Shown here: positions 11,941-23,558 of the stretch, piece by piece
Layout: every line of letters begins with the position of its first letter
Position numbering within the stretch: position 1 is the first letter of the stretch
Assembly: GCF_030272615.1 (NCBI RefSeq)
Contig: NC_081405.1
Span: 575,841,752 to 575,905,751 of the forward strand
Direction of reading: 5' to 3'
Length of the DNA stretch: 64,000 nt
Source of the DNA: Cryptomeria japonica
Lineage: Eukaryota > Streptophyta > Pinopsida > Cupressales > Cupressaceae
Notes under the pieces: model-generated
Told to the model about the DNA's origin: nothing
Seen by the model: the letters and a program-made list of their open reading frames with translations, nothing else
The model's database searches: none
Translations under genes and position numbers: made by a program

Positions 11941-12175
11941 TTGAAATTTGAAATTTACATTTATTTCATTTGTCACTATTATTAATTTTAAATTTTATTT
12001 ATGATCTTGATATTAATATGAATTTTTTTTAGGAAAATAAAAATGACCAAACAATTAAACTTTAGATTGTGGTAGCATTCTTATTATAATTTTAAATTAT
12101 TTGTTTTCTGCATGCAATTTTTAAATTTATTAGAAACGTAAATTACCAAATTTAAATAGGTTTATTAGTCTATAC
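11941..12175 (+). repeat. Dispersed AT-rich repeat, copy A
   Basis: This stretch aligns by eye, in the same orientation, with about 45985-46215. Shared words in order are tttatttcatttgtca, aattttaaatttta, aaataaaaatg-acaaacaat, aaacttta, tgcatgcaattt versus tgcatacaattt, aaatttattagaaa and attacc. Identity is perhaps 70-75 percent, so it is an old repeat family with no coding capacity. Confidence 0.6.
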
Positions 12176-13590
12176 ATTAGGGTTATTTGTACGTTTAGTT
12201 TTTCTTTTAAACTTGTGTGAGAGCTATTAGAAATTTTTTAGTTCTGTTCTTAATAGCAGATGATATTAAAATTTGAGTAGTCTTATTTTACTATTCTATT
12301 TAAGCATTACAAGTGTTAATAGTGAAATATTCCTATGAAAACTTTATATTCGCATTCAAAAGTGATACATCACTGTGTTATTGTATTAATCAAAATTTAT
12401 TATTAACGATTGTAGTTCAAATGTTTAAGAATAATTTAATTTTAAATTTTTATTTTAAAGAAAATATATTTATATTTATTAATCAAAATAAATAAATAAA
12501 TATTTTTTCTTTTTATCAAATATGAATTAATCATTTTTCTAAAATAAAGTAGTTAGTCTTAGAAATAAATAACTTTTAAGAAACTGTAAAGTATGTACAA
12601 TGAGATCTTATGGTGAAGATCATATCTCACAAAAGAAATATGCATGTTCAAAGATTAAAAGGCCACTATTGTATAACTATGTTTCAATTATATGAAAGAA
12701 ATTTAAACAAATAAAAAATGATTAACCACTATAGTAATATTTTAGCCTTTGTATAGTTATTTTATTCTATTGAATATTTATGCTCTCATAGGAAATGAGT
12801 AAAAGAAGATAGTCAAGACCTCCAATAGTAGAACAAATCTACTTTAGTAATGTCGATATCATTGGGACTGAGAATGTTGATTTTGACAAATTAAAAATTT
12901 AGATGACTTGTTTATACAATTACATGAAAACAATTTGTCTTCTATGAATAAAAAAATTAATGTCCTTGCTTGACCTAATTTTTGTCAGTGTTGTAAGGAA
13001 CATTTTCAACAATAGAAGGTGAAAATTTGGTAGCTAATATTTTTCACTAACTAATAATTCAAGGTTTAATATTATATGAAATGTTAGTTATTTAAATTCT
13101 TATTTTTAATTGTTTAGCTCAGAGTGTTTATTTTATTATACTATTTAATTCAAAGATTGTCACAATATTTGAAGAAATTTGAATTCATCTATGAGGAATA
13201 TTTGATAATTATTACTTTCTTTAGGGTCATATCACCAATTTTTAGTTTCCACTTTTTATTTGATATAAAATCTAGTGATCCTAATTATATTCCATGCTCA
13301 AGTAAAATATACCTACAATATGTGACAGTCATGGAGGTTTGAAAATTCTTTTGGATTATTCGTTTGAATCAAAATCAATGCTCGAAAACTAATTTTGGGC
13401 CTCTTGAGCATTATAAAAATTTGGTATATTGTATCTCAAATAATACAATGAGGAACGATAGACTATATTTTAAATTAATTTTAAAAATTAAATATTAAAA
13501 AAACCTATCCTTTAAACATATAAATGATTTTTGTCTTTCAACCTCCACATTTCTATCAATAAATTACTTTTTATAATGCAAATATTGGTG
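12176..13590. other. AT-rich spacer, no supported gene
   Basis: Short open frames (for example 12313-12495 and 13124-13342) are no longer than expected in such A/T-rich DNA. A weakly protein-like stretch near 12795-12905 reads IVEQIYFSNVDIIG between stops, but I cannot assign it. Confidence 0.5.
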
Positions 13591-14330
13591 GAACCCACAT
13601 AGTTGTAGATTCCAAAACCCACACAAACATGGCCAATATAGGTTACACACTTGTTGTCATGCTAAAATATTTAGCTGCAAGAACTTATAACAAGTAGTAA
13701 AGACAATAACAAAACAACAATAATAGAGATATATGCCATAGAGACCAAATTTGTGTTGCAGAAGTTTTCAATTCTTAAGAAAAACACTAATTAAACACTC
13801 AAATGCTCACCAACACACATGGAAACTTCTTTGATAACAAGCACAATCCAAATAATCTCAAATAGAAAACATATATTTAAAGAGAGAATTTATATTTGGA
13901 AGAGAAATATTTAACTTTTTTGTGAAAAGATTATCTTTACTATCATTGGTATAGCTTTCCATTTGATTTTCCAATCTTAAAACTCTCACTCAGACTTTTT
14001 CTTTTTGTATTTGTCCTCACTATAGTTTACTTATGATCATGTATAGATGCATTGGCAACTTGCAAAAAGAGAAAATAAATTAGATGTTAACACTCCTATG
14101 GTATGGTGGCAGATGAAGGAGAAACAATAAAAGACTTGGCTTATGATGCCCTTGCATCAAACTATGTAGGTATAAATTTTTATGAGCCCTTTCTCATAGA
14201 GCATAATCATTTGATGTCACAAGTCAACATGAGTTTATGTAAGGACAATATTTTATTGAAGTTATTACATTGTCATTGCAAGATGATCATGTAGTTACTT
14301 TAAATCAACAATTTTTCTACTACTATTTAA
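13591..14330 (-). other. Candidate 3' LTR side of the chromovirus
   Basis: This region lies directly downstream of the gypsy chromodomain end, where a 3' untranslated region, purine tract and 3' LTR belong. On the minus strand a short purine run is followed by TGTTAACATC (plus 14083-14092), a possible LTR start. I cannot see the matching 5' LTR because the right end of the element is missing, so neither edge can be confirmed. A 63-codon plus-strand ORF at 14103-14294 has no recognisable content. Confidence 0.3.
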
Positions 14331-16089
14331 CTAAAAGGACTCCAAATCCTATAGGCTTAACCATGTAGCATCCTCTACCGGTCTACTTTTTCTATTTCAC
14401 CAAATATTCACTATTTCCTTTCCCTTGTTCTTCTTAACCACTCTTAAATCTAAAATGCTCTCAAGCTCCTCATGTTCTCACTCTAATAATTATTCCATTC
14501 ATTTATTTGGTGACATGTCCTCCTCTTTTTCTCAATGTTGTGGTGTATCTACTTCATAGTAAGTATATAAATTAGAAACATAAAAAATTAGTGAGATATT
14601 TGGAGGCCTATAGGTAGCTCCAACTCATAAGAATTAGGTGAAAACTTCTTGATGATCTTACATGGTTTAATCTTCTTCCACTTGATCTTGTAGTATGTAT
14701 AATTGGGAAATCCTTCCTTAGTAGATGTGGCAACACCATTTGTCGCACTTCAAAAAAAATTCTCTCCTTTTAAACTCTACCTTCTCTTTATATTAATGGC
14801 TGCTCCAATCTAATTTTTCTCTTACTTGTTGGTGCAAATATTGCATGTGTTTAGAAAATTCTAGTTCTTCAACACTTCTCTTATATCCTTAAGTATTTGT
14901 TAGATCTCTCAATTTTGAAATACCCCTAGAGTTGTACCCATAAGAAATTTGGAATAGGGTATTATCTATACTCTTGTTCACTGAATTATTGTATTCAAAT
15001 TTAGTTTGTGGAAATATAAATTCCAATTTCTTAGGCTTGTCACCAACTAAAAACCTTAAGAAATTCCTAAGCTCCTATTAACAAATTCAAGGTTCCCATC
15101 TATTTGGGGATGATATGTTGAGCTAAACTTCAAATCAATACCTAATTTCTTTAAAGTGTCCTAAAAAAATGACCCACAAACTTAGCGTCATGGTCTAAAA
15201 CTATACTTTTTGGTAAGCCATGCAATCTCACAACCTATGTAAGAAAAAAAAATTCAATGTATGTAGCATCATTAGTCTTGTTTCAAGCTATAAAGTGAGT
15301 CAATATTTAGAATCTATCAACAACCACAAATATTGAATTCTTAACCTGCTATCTTCTTGGTAATCTTAGGATAAAGTCCATGCTTGAATCATCTGATGGT
15401 CTCTCATGTATGGTAGTGGCTAATATAGTCATGTGTTCTGACTCCTCCCATTGGTGTATTTGAAAACTTGATATCTTTACACAAATTTTCTTATTTCTAC
15501 CTTCATCTTTGGCCAATAATATCTTTCATTAAGTTGTGCCATGGTTTAATCAGCTCCAAAATGTCTAGCTAAACCTCCACAATACTTTTCTCTTATCATA
15601 TTATGACTCATTGACTCTTGTGGTATACAAAAATTTTCTCCTTTGAATAATAGTCCATCTTGTATATAAAAGAATCCATTGAAGGTGTCCTATCCATGCT
15701 AGTAGGATCCATACAAGATATCCATGCATCTTTAAAGTCTAAATTATTTTTGTATAAACCTTTCATAACATCAAATCTAACTACTTTAGTCCTCATTTCA
15801 GTTAAGAGTACTACTCTTCTACTCAATACATCTTCTACCTTGTTGGAACTTGCACTACAATGCTTGAGAATAAAAGTATACCCTTGTAGGAACTCAACCC
15901 ACTTCATATGTCATTGATTAATCTTGGTTTGACTACTAATATATTGCAAAGCATGATGATCTATGTAAAGAATGAACTCCTTAACAATTAAATAATGATG
16001 CCACTTCTTTAACGCTTACACAATGGCATAAAAAAATTTGTCATAAATGGAATACTTATTCTTGGCATCATTGAACATTTTACTAAAAT
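14331..16089 (-). pseudogene. Gypsy RNase H C-part, integrase and chromodomain remnant
   Basis: Reading leftward from 16089: the RNase H segment (FNDAKNKYS, then a stretch with HHALQYISSQTK), the connection domain (KWVEFLQGY, LSRRVVLL), a decayed zinc-finger region, and the integrase core at about 15000-15450. The core shows SMDFIL with the first Asp, FVVVDRF, DHDAKF with the second Asp and a Glu in NLEFVNR. Next is the C-terminal barrel (KWKKIKPCKI) near 14670. A broken chromodomain follows near 14340-14440, recognisable from EYLVK and, in another frame, VEDATW. Integrase inserts the cDNA, and the chromodomain of this family targets chromatin. There are many stops and several frameshifts. 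The longest clean stretch is 15608-15907. Confidence 0.9.
16085..16089 (+). repeat. Left 5-base target duplication AAAAT of the 6.4 kb insertion
   Basis: AAAAT here and at 22525-22529 flank the insertion. With one copy removed, the gypsy RNase H frame runs on without a shift. The word is A-rich and lies in an A-run on the right, so the edge could move by a base or two. Confidence 0.55.
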
Positions 16090-17579
16090 TGTTGTCATGA
16101 AGGATTGCACTTGTGGTGCTAAGTGTGAAACCAAGCTATCCTGTGAAACATGGAAACATCTTCGAGTGTGTGGGTTTCTCAAAGTGAAGGTGAATCTCTG
16201 GTTATGGATTGGCTTCCCTTGAATCCCTCCAAAAACTAAATTACTGATATGGAAAAGAGAGAGAGATAATCTGAAAATACTGAAAAATTGCAACTAAACT
16301 AAGAGGTGATACATCGAAAATTATAATGATAATAGCCTAAAATTCACAAAAATATGACAGAACTTCACCCACACAAAGTAATTTTACTCTCCAACCACAT
16401 AAAAATTTCTCAAGAAGGATGAGGGAATCATAAACTTGGAAGGAAAACAAAGTTCACGACCAAATTGAAAATTACCTCTTCTACACAACCTAAAACTTGT
16501 GATTATATTAAAAGCAAGGATACATGCACATGAAAGAAACTAAAATTTAAAGGTTTTTGGATTAAAATACAGTAAATATCTGTCAAATTTACAAAATGAA
16601 CATGCACAATTACCAAGGCACACTCATGAAACTCTATAATATCAAAGGAAATCTGCTATATAAAGCTGAAAAATAAATTGAAGTGCTAAGATACAATGTT
16701 TTTTTACAAAAATTAGTATGCAATAAAGAAACAAGGAGAGAGATAATATATAGAATCCATCATGTACATCTCCTCCAAAAACCATAATAGAAAAAACTGC
16801 ATGAGAAAAAGCTTTGGGCGAATTTGCCCAAAATAGCCTAAAAAACTCATGCATAACTCTGCCAAAAATAGCTTCATATGCTCAAAATAAGACTTCAATT
16901 GCAACTGCATGAAAAGAAACCCCTATGCAAAAAATAGAACTGTCAATCTTCTCAAAACAGCTCCCCTGAAAAAAGAAAACTCCTTCCACTGAAAACTGCA
17001 TGCTGTTGCTAAAAATAGCTATAGAAAAGCTAATATTATCTTTGTCTGAAAACTGCATGGAACCTGGAAGCCTAAAATAGTTGTTGAACTGAAAAAAACA
17101 CTTCCCTCGTGAAATTGCTACCGATGATCTCTATCTTTAACTACAACTTTAATAATTATTTTATTTTTAATAAGTAGAAATATAAAGATTAAATAATCAT
17201 TATTTTTTTAAAAACTTTTTAACTTCTATTTATTTAACGTAAAATTATTATTTAATTATTATTGTATTTATTATACTAATAATAGCGTTTGCAGTCATCT
17301 TTTTTATTACTTCCCATTTATTAGTAAAGAAATATAATAATAATTAAATATAAAATCATGCACTTTAAACAAAATTACAAAGTGTTTTAAGCCCCCCACG
17401 TCTGTCAAGACTAGGACATAAGTCCTTGTGGGGGAGTTAAACTCTGCCACCACATTACAATTAATCCACAACTTTAAAAATAAAACAAAAAACCCACCAA
17501 AAAATTCACCAAGGATTAGGGCATGCAAGAAAAGCATTTGAACCCTAAAATATACTCATTCTTTGCTTTCCATTATTTT

Positions 17580-20500
17580 GAGAAAACTTCGTGGCAGTCG
17601 CGTGCATGATTTTTCTGAGGGTTTGGAAGTGAAGCTTGAATTGGGGTATGAGACTAGAGCTAGAACTGAACTCTGTATTTCTTGAGCTGGGTATGTCGTA
17701 TTTCTTTTCTATTCTCTATGCAAAAGATTTACTGCAAAAATATTTGCCTCTGTGCTTGTATACTTTTAGAGTTTTACTCATTGTCAAGACTACTAAATGA
17801 TGACTCTGTATTCTTCATTTTCTTTGATAAGCATCTCTTTTTAGGGCTTTTAGAGCTCTCTACAATGACACTCTGGCTCACACATTTCTTAAAGAATACA
17901 TTTTCTACTTTGGATTTATGACAATCTTTCGGGTCATGATGAGTATTCATTTTGTATGTTCTTTGGTTATTTGTTTCATTAGAACAGTATGAGGTCTTGG
18001 AGCCTTTGTTGTAAATAGTGACAAGGTCACTATCATTGCCTTCTATCAGACTAAAAATAACATTGCCGATATTATGGTATTTTTGCTAAAAGATTCACTA
18101 TTATGGGTTATTTGCATTAGTTATGCAACACTATATTTGAACTTCGTGGTGATCATAAGCTGCCTTGTTGCTGATTTATTACTCATTTGTGATCATTGAG
18201 AAGCTCTGATTGGCCTTGGGTATCACCATATTAGTGTCTTTTACAACGGTGACCTCCTCTTTTGACAGCTCTTTAAGACCATCATGTCTCTTGATTTGTG
18301 TTTGGTGACCTAGTACACTGTTCTTATGAAAGATCACTGTCTTTGATCACTGCGTTCTTCATCGTGGCTTGGCCCTTCAACACTTTGCTCATGGCTATGA
18401 AAGGATTTTGGAATGTAACCTTGCCACCATTAATAGACTGTCTATCAATATTACAATCATGAACTTTTGTTATTAAAACTCTTATTCATTCTCATGACTG
18501 TATCCTTTTCTTTTGTTGACTATTTGCATTGAAATGACTGAATACCCTGGGCAAGCTGTAACTATGTCTCATTTCTCTTGGTAGCTTTTTCATGAGTTTA
18601 CATATACCTCTAATCTGGGTACTCATAGGATTTCATTATGCTTTGCCTGTGATGATTATGCTAGAGCTTAGAGAGTGCTTTCTCCTTGATGTTTACTAAT
18701 TGTTTGGCAGTATTCACTTTGTAGTAATTATGAAGGATACTCTTGGTTTGTACCTAGAAAAACTGCCCTTTTCCCTTTATAACTGTCCTAGGGTCTCTTA
18801 CCACACCTTTGTGATTGCATGATTATGAGAAACAATTTGTAACATCTCCGAGAGAAGATCCTTGGAGACTATTTTTTTCATTGTAACTATTGCTAACACC
18901 ATGGTTTGATTATGACTGCACTTTTGATTACTATGTATTACTCAATGGTGACTATTTGTAACTCCATAATGTCTCTAGAATTCCTTTGTATTCTGAAGGT
19001 TTCTTATGCTTGAGGTTTGTCTTTAGCTCAGAGTTTGATGCTCTGTCATTGTTCTGGCAATGTCTGAGACTGCAATAAGGGTTTCCCTTAATGTCATCAT
19101 TTTGTAGCTTCTGATTGCTATATATGATGATGAGAACTTCAATAAATCTTATGATTACTCTATTGGTTCTGTGATGGATTAAAAACTTGACCATTCTTGA
19201 ATGTCTTTTGATGACTAAAACACTATTCTTTAGTTGCATATTGACCTTGGGGTTTTAATCCATCTCTATGCATTAAGGGTTGTGACTGATACCAAATAGA
19301 AGTCTAGATCATGATTGTTTTTTTGTATTAAGGTCTTTGTTTGTTATAATACGTGCCTTCAATAATGACTTCATGGCCATCTTGACAGTGCTACTTTGTT
19401 TTTGCCTGCAACTTGTACTAGTATGCTCATTGTTCTCTCCTTTATAATATTCATGTATGGCGAACTTTAGTAGTTACTCAAAGCTGATATAACTTGTCTT
19501 TGCACTTTATCTGAGTTCATGACTCTCTTTTCTTTTGTTTTCATTCATATCTAACAATGACCTTCAACATGGTGATCAAACACTTCACTGCACAGGGTAT
19601 TATTCTTTTTATCTTTTTGCATATATGTGGTTTCCAATTGATACTGTAGGATGCATCTTTGACTATTAGGGCAATGATCTTTTATGTCTATTACTGCCCT
19701 AGTTTGTTTACTCTACCCTTTGGATGGTACACACTATGGTTTATGACTATTCATAGCATTGATCCTTGGCCTCTCTCATCAGCTTACTATCTTTTAATAC
19801 TAGTCTATAGGCCTTTTTGGTGGAGTAAACTCTGTGATCTATTTTAATAGTCCCATTTGTAGTTGTTTCATTAATGCTCTTCATCAAGGTTGAATGTTTC
19901 TATATTCTCTAGAGATGGATAACTTGTATCTGTAGTTGATTCTTAAGAATGCATTAATGCCTTCTTGTCATGACTTTGGAAACTATTCTTGGGTTTCAAC
20001 AGTGTATAGTCTTGTTTGATATCAATATCTTTGTCAAACTAATATTATGTGCTTTGTCTATGTCCATTATTTGCTACACTCACGCTGTTTATATGCATCT
20101 CTGTAGCTCGATGATTGATGGCTACTCATTCATAAAAATGCCAATGACTGTGATTAAGGGCTCTATTTTTTCATATACTGATTTCTGATAGACTATTTTG
20201 AAATCTTTTCAAAACCATTGCATGTCATTGCTATAACTGTGTATGTTTGTATATTGACAATGATCATCTTTCCGTCAATGCACAGGCTGTAACTTCTTGT
20301 CTTAGACCTGTAAACCTTACTTCTAGTATGGAGCTACTACCCTTTGATTGCTAAGCTTGTCTTTAACTATTAACTTGAAGTTATTAACATTTTCCCAAAA
20401 ACAATCTTTATACCATGACTGTTTCCTTTATGACTACCTTGTCATCTTTATGGTTATGATACAATCTCATGTGTTTATCTATTGCTCTCTTTATGCTATG

Positions 20501-22340
20501 TTTTTCTGTCATGAAGGTTTCAATTGTTCATTATGCACTTTTAGGCTAGGACAACATTTGGATGCCTTTCACATATGCTTCCCTAAGCTATATATTGTCA
20601 TTGAATGCTTTTAGGGTGACTTTTAGAGGTTTTATTGTCCTTTGACCTTACTGTGAATTCTTGATGACTGTCTTGGACTTCATAAGTATCCTATGATAGT
20701 GTTAGGGTGTATTCTATCATTTAGTTGCTCTTTTCCTTTGAGGACTGTGATTGTTACATTATGTTGATCTTCTAATACTCCTCTAAGACTGTATAATTGC
20801 AACTACTATTCAACCATATTAATGGATAGTTTCCCCATGTAATAACCTTTACTCATGTTCTGATTGAGATGAGATGACTCTTGGGCTGCTATTCATATTG
20901 AACTATGATTGTTGAGTAGCCGTCAATACTCTTATCTTATTGAGGTGCCATGACTATAACTATGGATTTGTCTTTGTATATCTCTGTCTAGGAAAGATAG
21001 TCTCTGCTCACTATACAATCATTGCATTATCGTCTGTCTACAACACAGATGGATTGGATGTTGTCACTGACTTCCCTGAGCTCTATATCTACATCTTTTT
21101 TATGAGTTTATAATCTATCATTTAAACACCTTCACTTATTGTTTGGACTGTCAAATCTCCATGACTGCACTTTTTTAGCTATAGGCTATCACTGGTATGC
21201 ATTCATCATGCAATTACTATCCTTAGACTGATCACTATGAAAACATATCTATTAGTCTTGGTTGACTACTCTCATCTCTTTTCTGACATTGATTGTGATA
21301 AAAACAAAATTTATCATTTTGTAAATTGATATATCACTCTTACCAGGTATGGTTACTTTGATAGATGTCTTTTGATTCTTAGAGCATTCTGATTCGTTAT
21401 TTACCTTCATGCTCATGTGATAACCATATCTTGTTGTTATACATCTGATTTCTCTTTTGATGTGCATTTATTGTATTTGAGAACTTGCTCATACTTGGAA
21501 ACCCTTTGTAATTTGTTATCCCTTTGTAATAGTAAAGTCATGGAGACTTTTATGATAGTGTGGTCAGAGTCCTTTGTGTAGCTAATCCCTGATGAATGAT
21601 CTACCTATTTCCTTATTGAACATGAACTCATAAATTTTTTGTCTTTTGAGACTTTTCATACTGTTTTTACTCACATGATGATTCTAGTCATTCATTGAGC
21701 ATGGGATGCAATTTCATTCACTGTTGCATGTGTTGTCATTGAATGGAAACTTTTATGTCATTGAAGTATAATACATGGGACTTTGGATATAGTTGTGTTC
21801 CTATTTAGTAGTTGATTAGTGTCGCTATATGAGTAGTGACATGTATGTTGAGATCAACCTCTTCGAGAGCCCATTTTAACCCACATACATGATATCTCTA
21901 AAATAAAAACTTGTATTTGTATATGAAATAAACAGGTTAGATATAACATGGTTCTCACTGATATCTCATGGCTTCTCATTTGCATTGATCTCTTCTTTTC
22001 GGAATTTTATATAGCAGTGTGGGCACATTAGGAGTCCCTTTATATATGCATGAGTGAAAGGAATAACTTGGAGCTCTAACCAAAACTTTTTTCTCTTTGT
22101 TTTAGGTCATCTCATGGAGTGGACAGTGGGATGCTTGGATCTACGAAGTTGACTGAAAGACCTTTCTGCAGAACTCATCAACCTAAATAGACAATGATGG
22201 GTCCTTTCTTTCCTTTCTCTATACATTCTTCTTCTTCTTTTGTGTTTATATTTCTATGATCACCATGATCTCTTCTCAGTGATTCCCACGACTTGTATGG
22301 GATCTTGTAAATAGTTTGTACTTTATAAATAAAAATGTAT
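17580..22340 (+). other. Possible non-coding transcription unit with one long intron (speculative)
   Basis: A GT donor-like site occurs at about 17690 (gctg|ggtatg). A strong plant acceptor, with a pyrimidine stretch and ttttag, ends at about 22106. The segment after it ends in an AATAAA-type signal near 22327 (tataaataaaaatg). Neither flanking segment has a long ORF. The intervening 4.4 kb is T-rich, as plant introns are. This is only signal reading; the same features could arise by chance in T-rich repeat DNA. Confidence 0.2.
17700..21750 (+). repeat. TGACT-rich degenerate repeat block
   Basis: I count about thirty occurrences of TGACT or TGACC, most as ATGACTNT, over about 4 kb, where only a handful would be expected. 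Spacing is roughly 60-200 bases and the words between them are T-rich and vaguely similar. This looks like a strongly diverged tandem array with no coding capacity. Confidence 0.5.
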
Positions 22341-22524
22341 TACATGTAGATGTTTTCTTTCTTGATTGAGACATTTCATATTAGAAATAAGATACTTGTA
22401 TGGCATGCATGTTTATTTAATAAATATAGTAAACTTGGACAAATTTTTTGTACCTTTTCTCTACAATACATAAGACCTGTTATAGGTCACCAAACATTTT
22501 AGGTGTGATAAAATTTTGGTAAAA

Positions 22525-22529
22525 AAAAT
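22525..22529 (+). repeat. Right 5-base target duplication AAAAT
   Basis: Partner of 16085-16089. It follows four more As, so the insertion may end in a short A tail. Confidence 0.5.
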
Positions 22530-22662
22530 ATACAATAGGTCAGCCCTCCTGACTAAGAATCACTCCTATCGCTTCCCAACTTGCATCACAATCCACTTGG
22601 AACACTTTTTAAAAATATTGTAATGATAATACTACTTCCTCATTAACCTTCTTCTTCATAAG

Positions 22663-22676
22663 CTCAAAAATCTTAT
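22663..22676 (-). repeat. Left copy of a probable 14-base retroposon target duplication
   Basis: On the minus strand this is ATAAGATTTTTGAG; at 38963-38976 it is ATAAGAGTTTGAAG. The two agree at 11 of 14 positions and both lie exactly where the gypsy frame breaks. A duplication of this length fits LINE-type integration. Confidence 0.6.
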
Positions 22677-22682
22677 CTATTC

Positions 22683-22728
22683 TTTTTTATTAAGTGAAAA
22701 ATAGGTTTTGAAGGGATCCCAAAATCCT
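22683..22728 (-). other. Retroposon 3' end and poly(A)
   Basis: On the minus strand: gggatcccttcaaaac, a T-rich stretch with cacttaat, then six As. It aligns with the plus-strand ending at 11880-11925. Confidence 0.7.
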
Positions 22729-22929
22729 TTACATCATTACATAATAAGATTGAACCTTATAGGCCCACATTGATAGAACATAAAAACAAAGATAAAACAA
22801 CTGGAAAATAGACAAAAAGCTAGCGAAGGACCAGAAACTAGTAAAACGATAACACACAGACACAAAGGGACAACAAAGGACCCTCCAAGAAACAGACCTA
22901 AGTAAAACTTTTATGGAACTCCACAACTT

Positions 22930-23558
22930 CTAGCTCCAATTGATCCCTAGAGGCACCTGCACTCTTAATTTCTTGTCTTATTCCTGGTACATGCATGTGT
23001 TCTCTTACTTGGGCTAGCATAAGCATATTCAATGCTCGTATCCTTGTCTTCCATAACTTGAACAATAGCTTTCTCCTAGTAGACCTTTAAGTGTAGCTTT
23101 CTACTTTAAGTGAACAATAACACTCCAACTTGGTGATAAAGATCTTTAAGTGTTGAGCAAAGGCCTTGAGAATTTTATAACTCTACTTCGCAATTTTCTT
23201 GAGGGTACCCTCCAAAATGGAAGCCCTCCTCTCTAGATCTTTAAACCTTTCCTCCACTGCTTTAAAATTGGATACATAAGTATTAGTAATTTCTTCAACA
23301 TTGCTAACCATCATTGTCAACTGCCTCAAATTATCAGGGAAAGAGCTAAGCTTACCAGTGCTCATGGCTTCAATAATTTCAATCTTGTTGGATGAAGCAC
23401 TTTGCTTGAAATTTACGTCCTTGACTTGATGATAGACCCATTTCGTTACCCTGTGGAAATCCAGCACCCCATCCTTTGAAGTTTTGGAACATATTGATTA
23501 TAGGGTTTCTACTGTCATTGTTCAGGTCAATAAAAGTAGCCTCTTCTCTAGATATTTC
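22930..23558 (-). pseudogene. Coiled-coil ORF of the layer-1 retroposon, downstream part
   Basis: Reading leftward from 23558, the frame begins SREEATFIDLNNDS, shifts near 23440, then reads MSTGKLSSFPDNLRQL and a heptad-rich segment (VEERFKDLERRASILEG) to a stop at 23183. Former coding sequence continues in other frames to about 22930. The composition is that of a coiled-coil structural protein and no enzyme domain is visible. The upstream part lies at 38780-38962 beyond the inserted LTR element, in the same frame. It resembles in layout, though not obviously in sequence, the C-terminal part of the third ORF at 9380-9640. Confidence 0.6.
23554..23558 (+). repeat. Left target duplication ATTTC of the pol-less LTR element
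   Basis: ATTTC here and at 38780-38784 directly flank the two LTRs. Joining the flanks at one copy keeps the retroposon reading frame open. Confidence 0.9.

Larger units (their letters stand above)
16090..22524. mobile_element. Unclassified 6.4 kb insertion in the gypsy RNase H
   Basis: The insertion starts TGTTGTCATG and ends TTTTGGTAAAA. It has no terminal inverted repeats, and I find no pair of LTRs within it. No transposon protein is recognisable on either strand; the open frames are short. Three zones can be seen: an A-rich part with a recurring aaactgcatg word (16780-17060), a long T-rich part dense in TGACT (about 17700-21750), and an end that looks like a 3' terminal exon (22105-22340). 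The 5-base duplication fits an LTR-type integrase, but the right end is not CA, so class is open. Confidence 0.6.
22525..22676 (-). pseudogene. Gypsy RNase H N-part (layer 0, middle fragment)
   Basis: The minus strand reads IFELMKKKVNEE, then after a stop VFQVDCDASWEAIG and LSQEG, the classical start of the gypsy RNase H with its first catalytic Asp (DCDAS). It is cut at 22529 by the 6.4 kb insertion and begins at the retroposon insertion point at 22676. The expected next residues are found at 16089, and the expected previous ones at 38963. Confidence 0.9.

Noticed and set aside
22496-22520. Short inverted repeats (accaaa...tttggt and gacct...aggtc) as the end of a Helitron or TIR element
   Set aside because: They have no counterpart at the left edge of the insertion, and the left edge does not match Helitron or TIR conventions.
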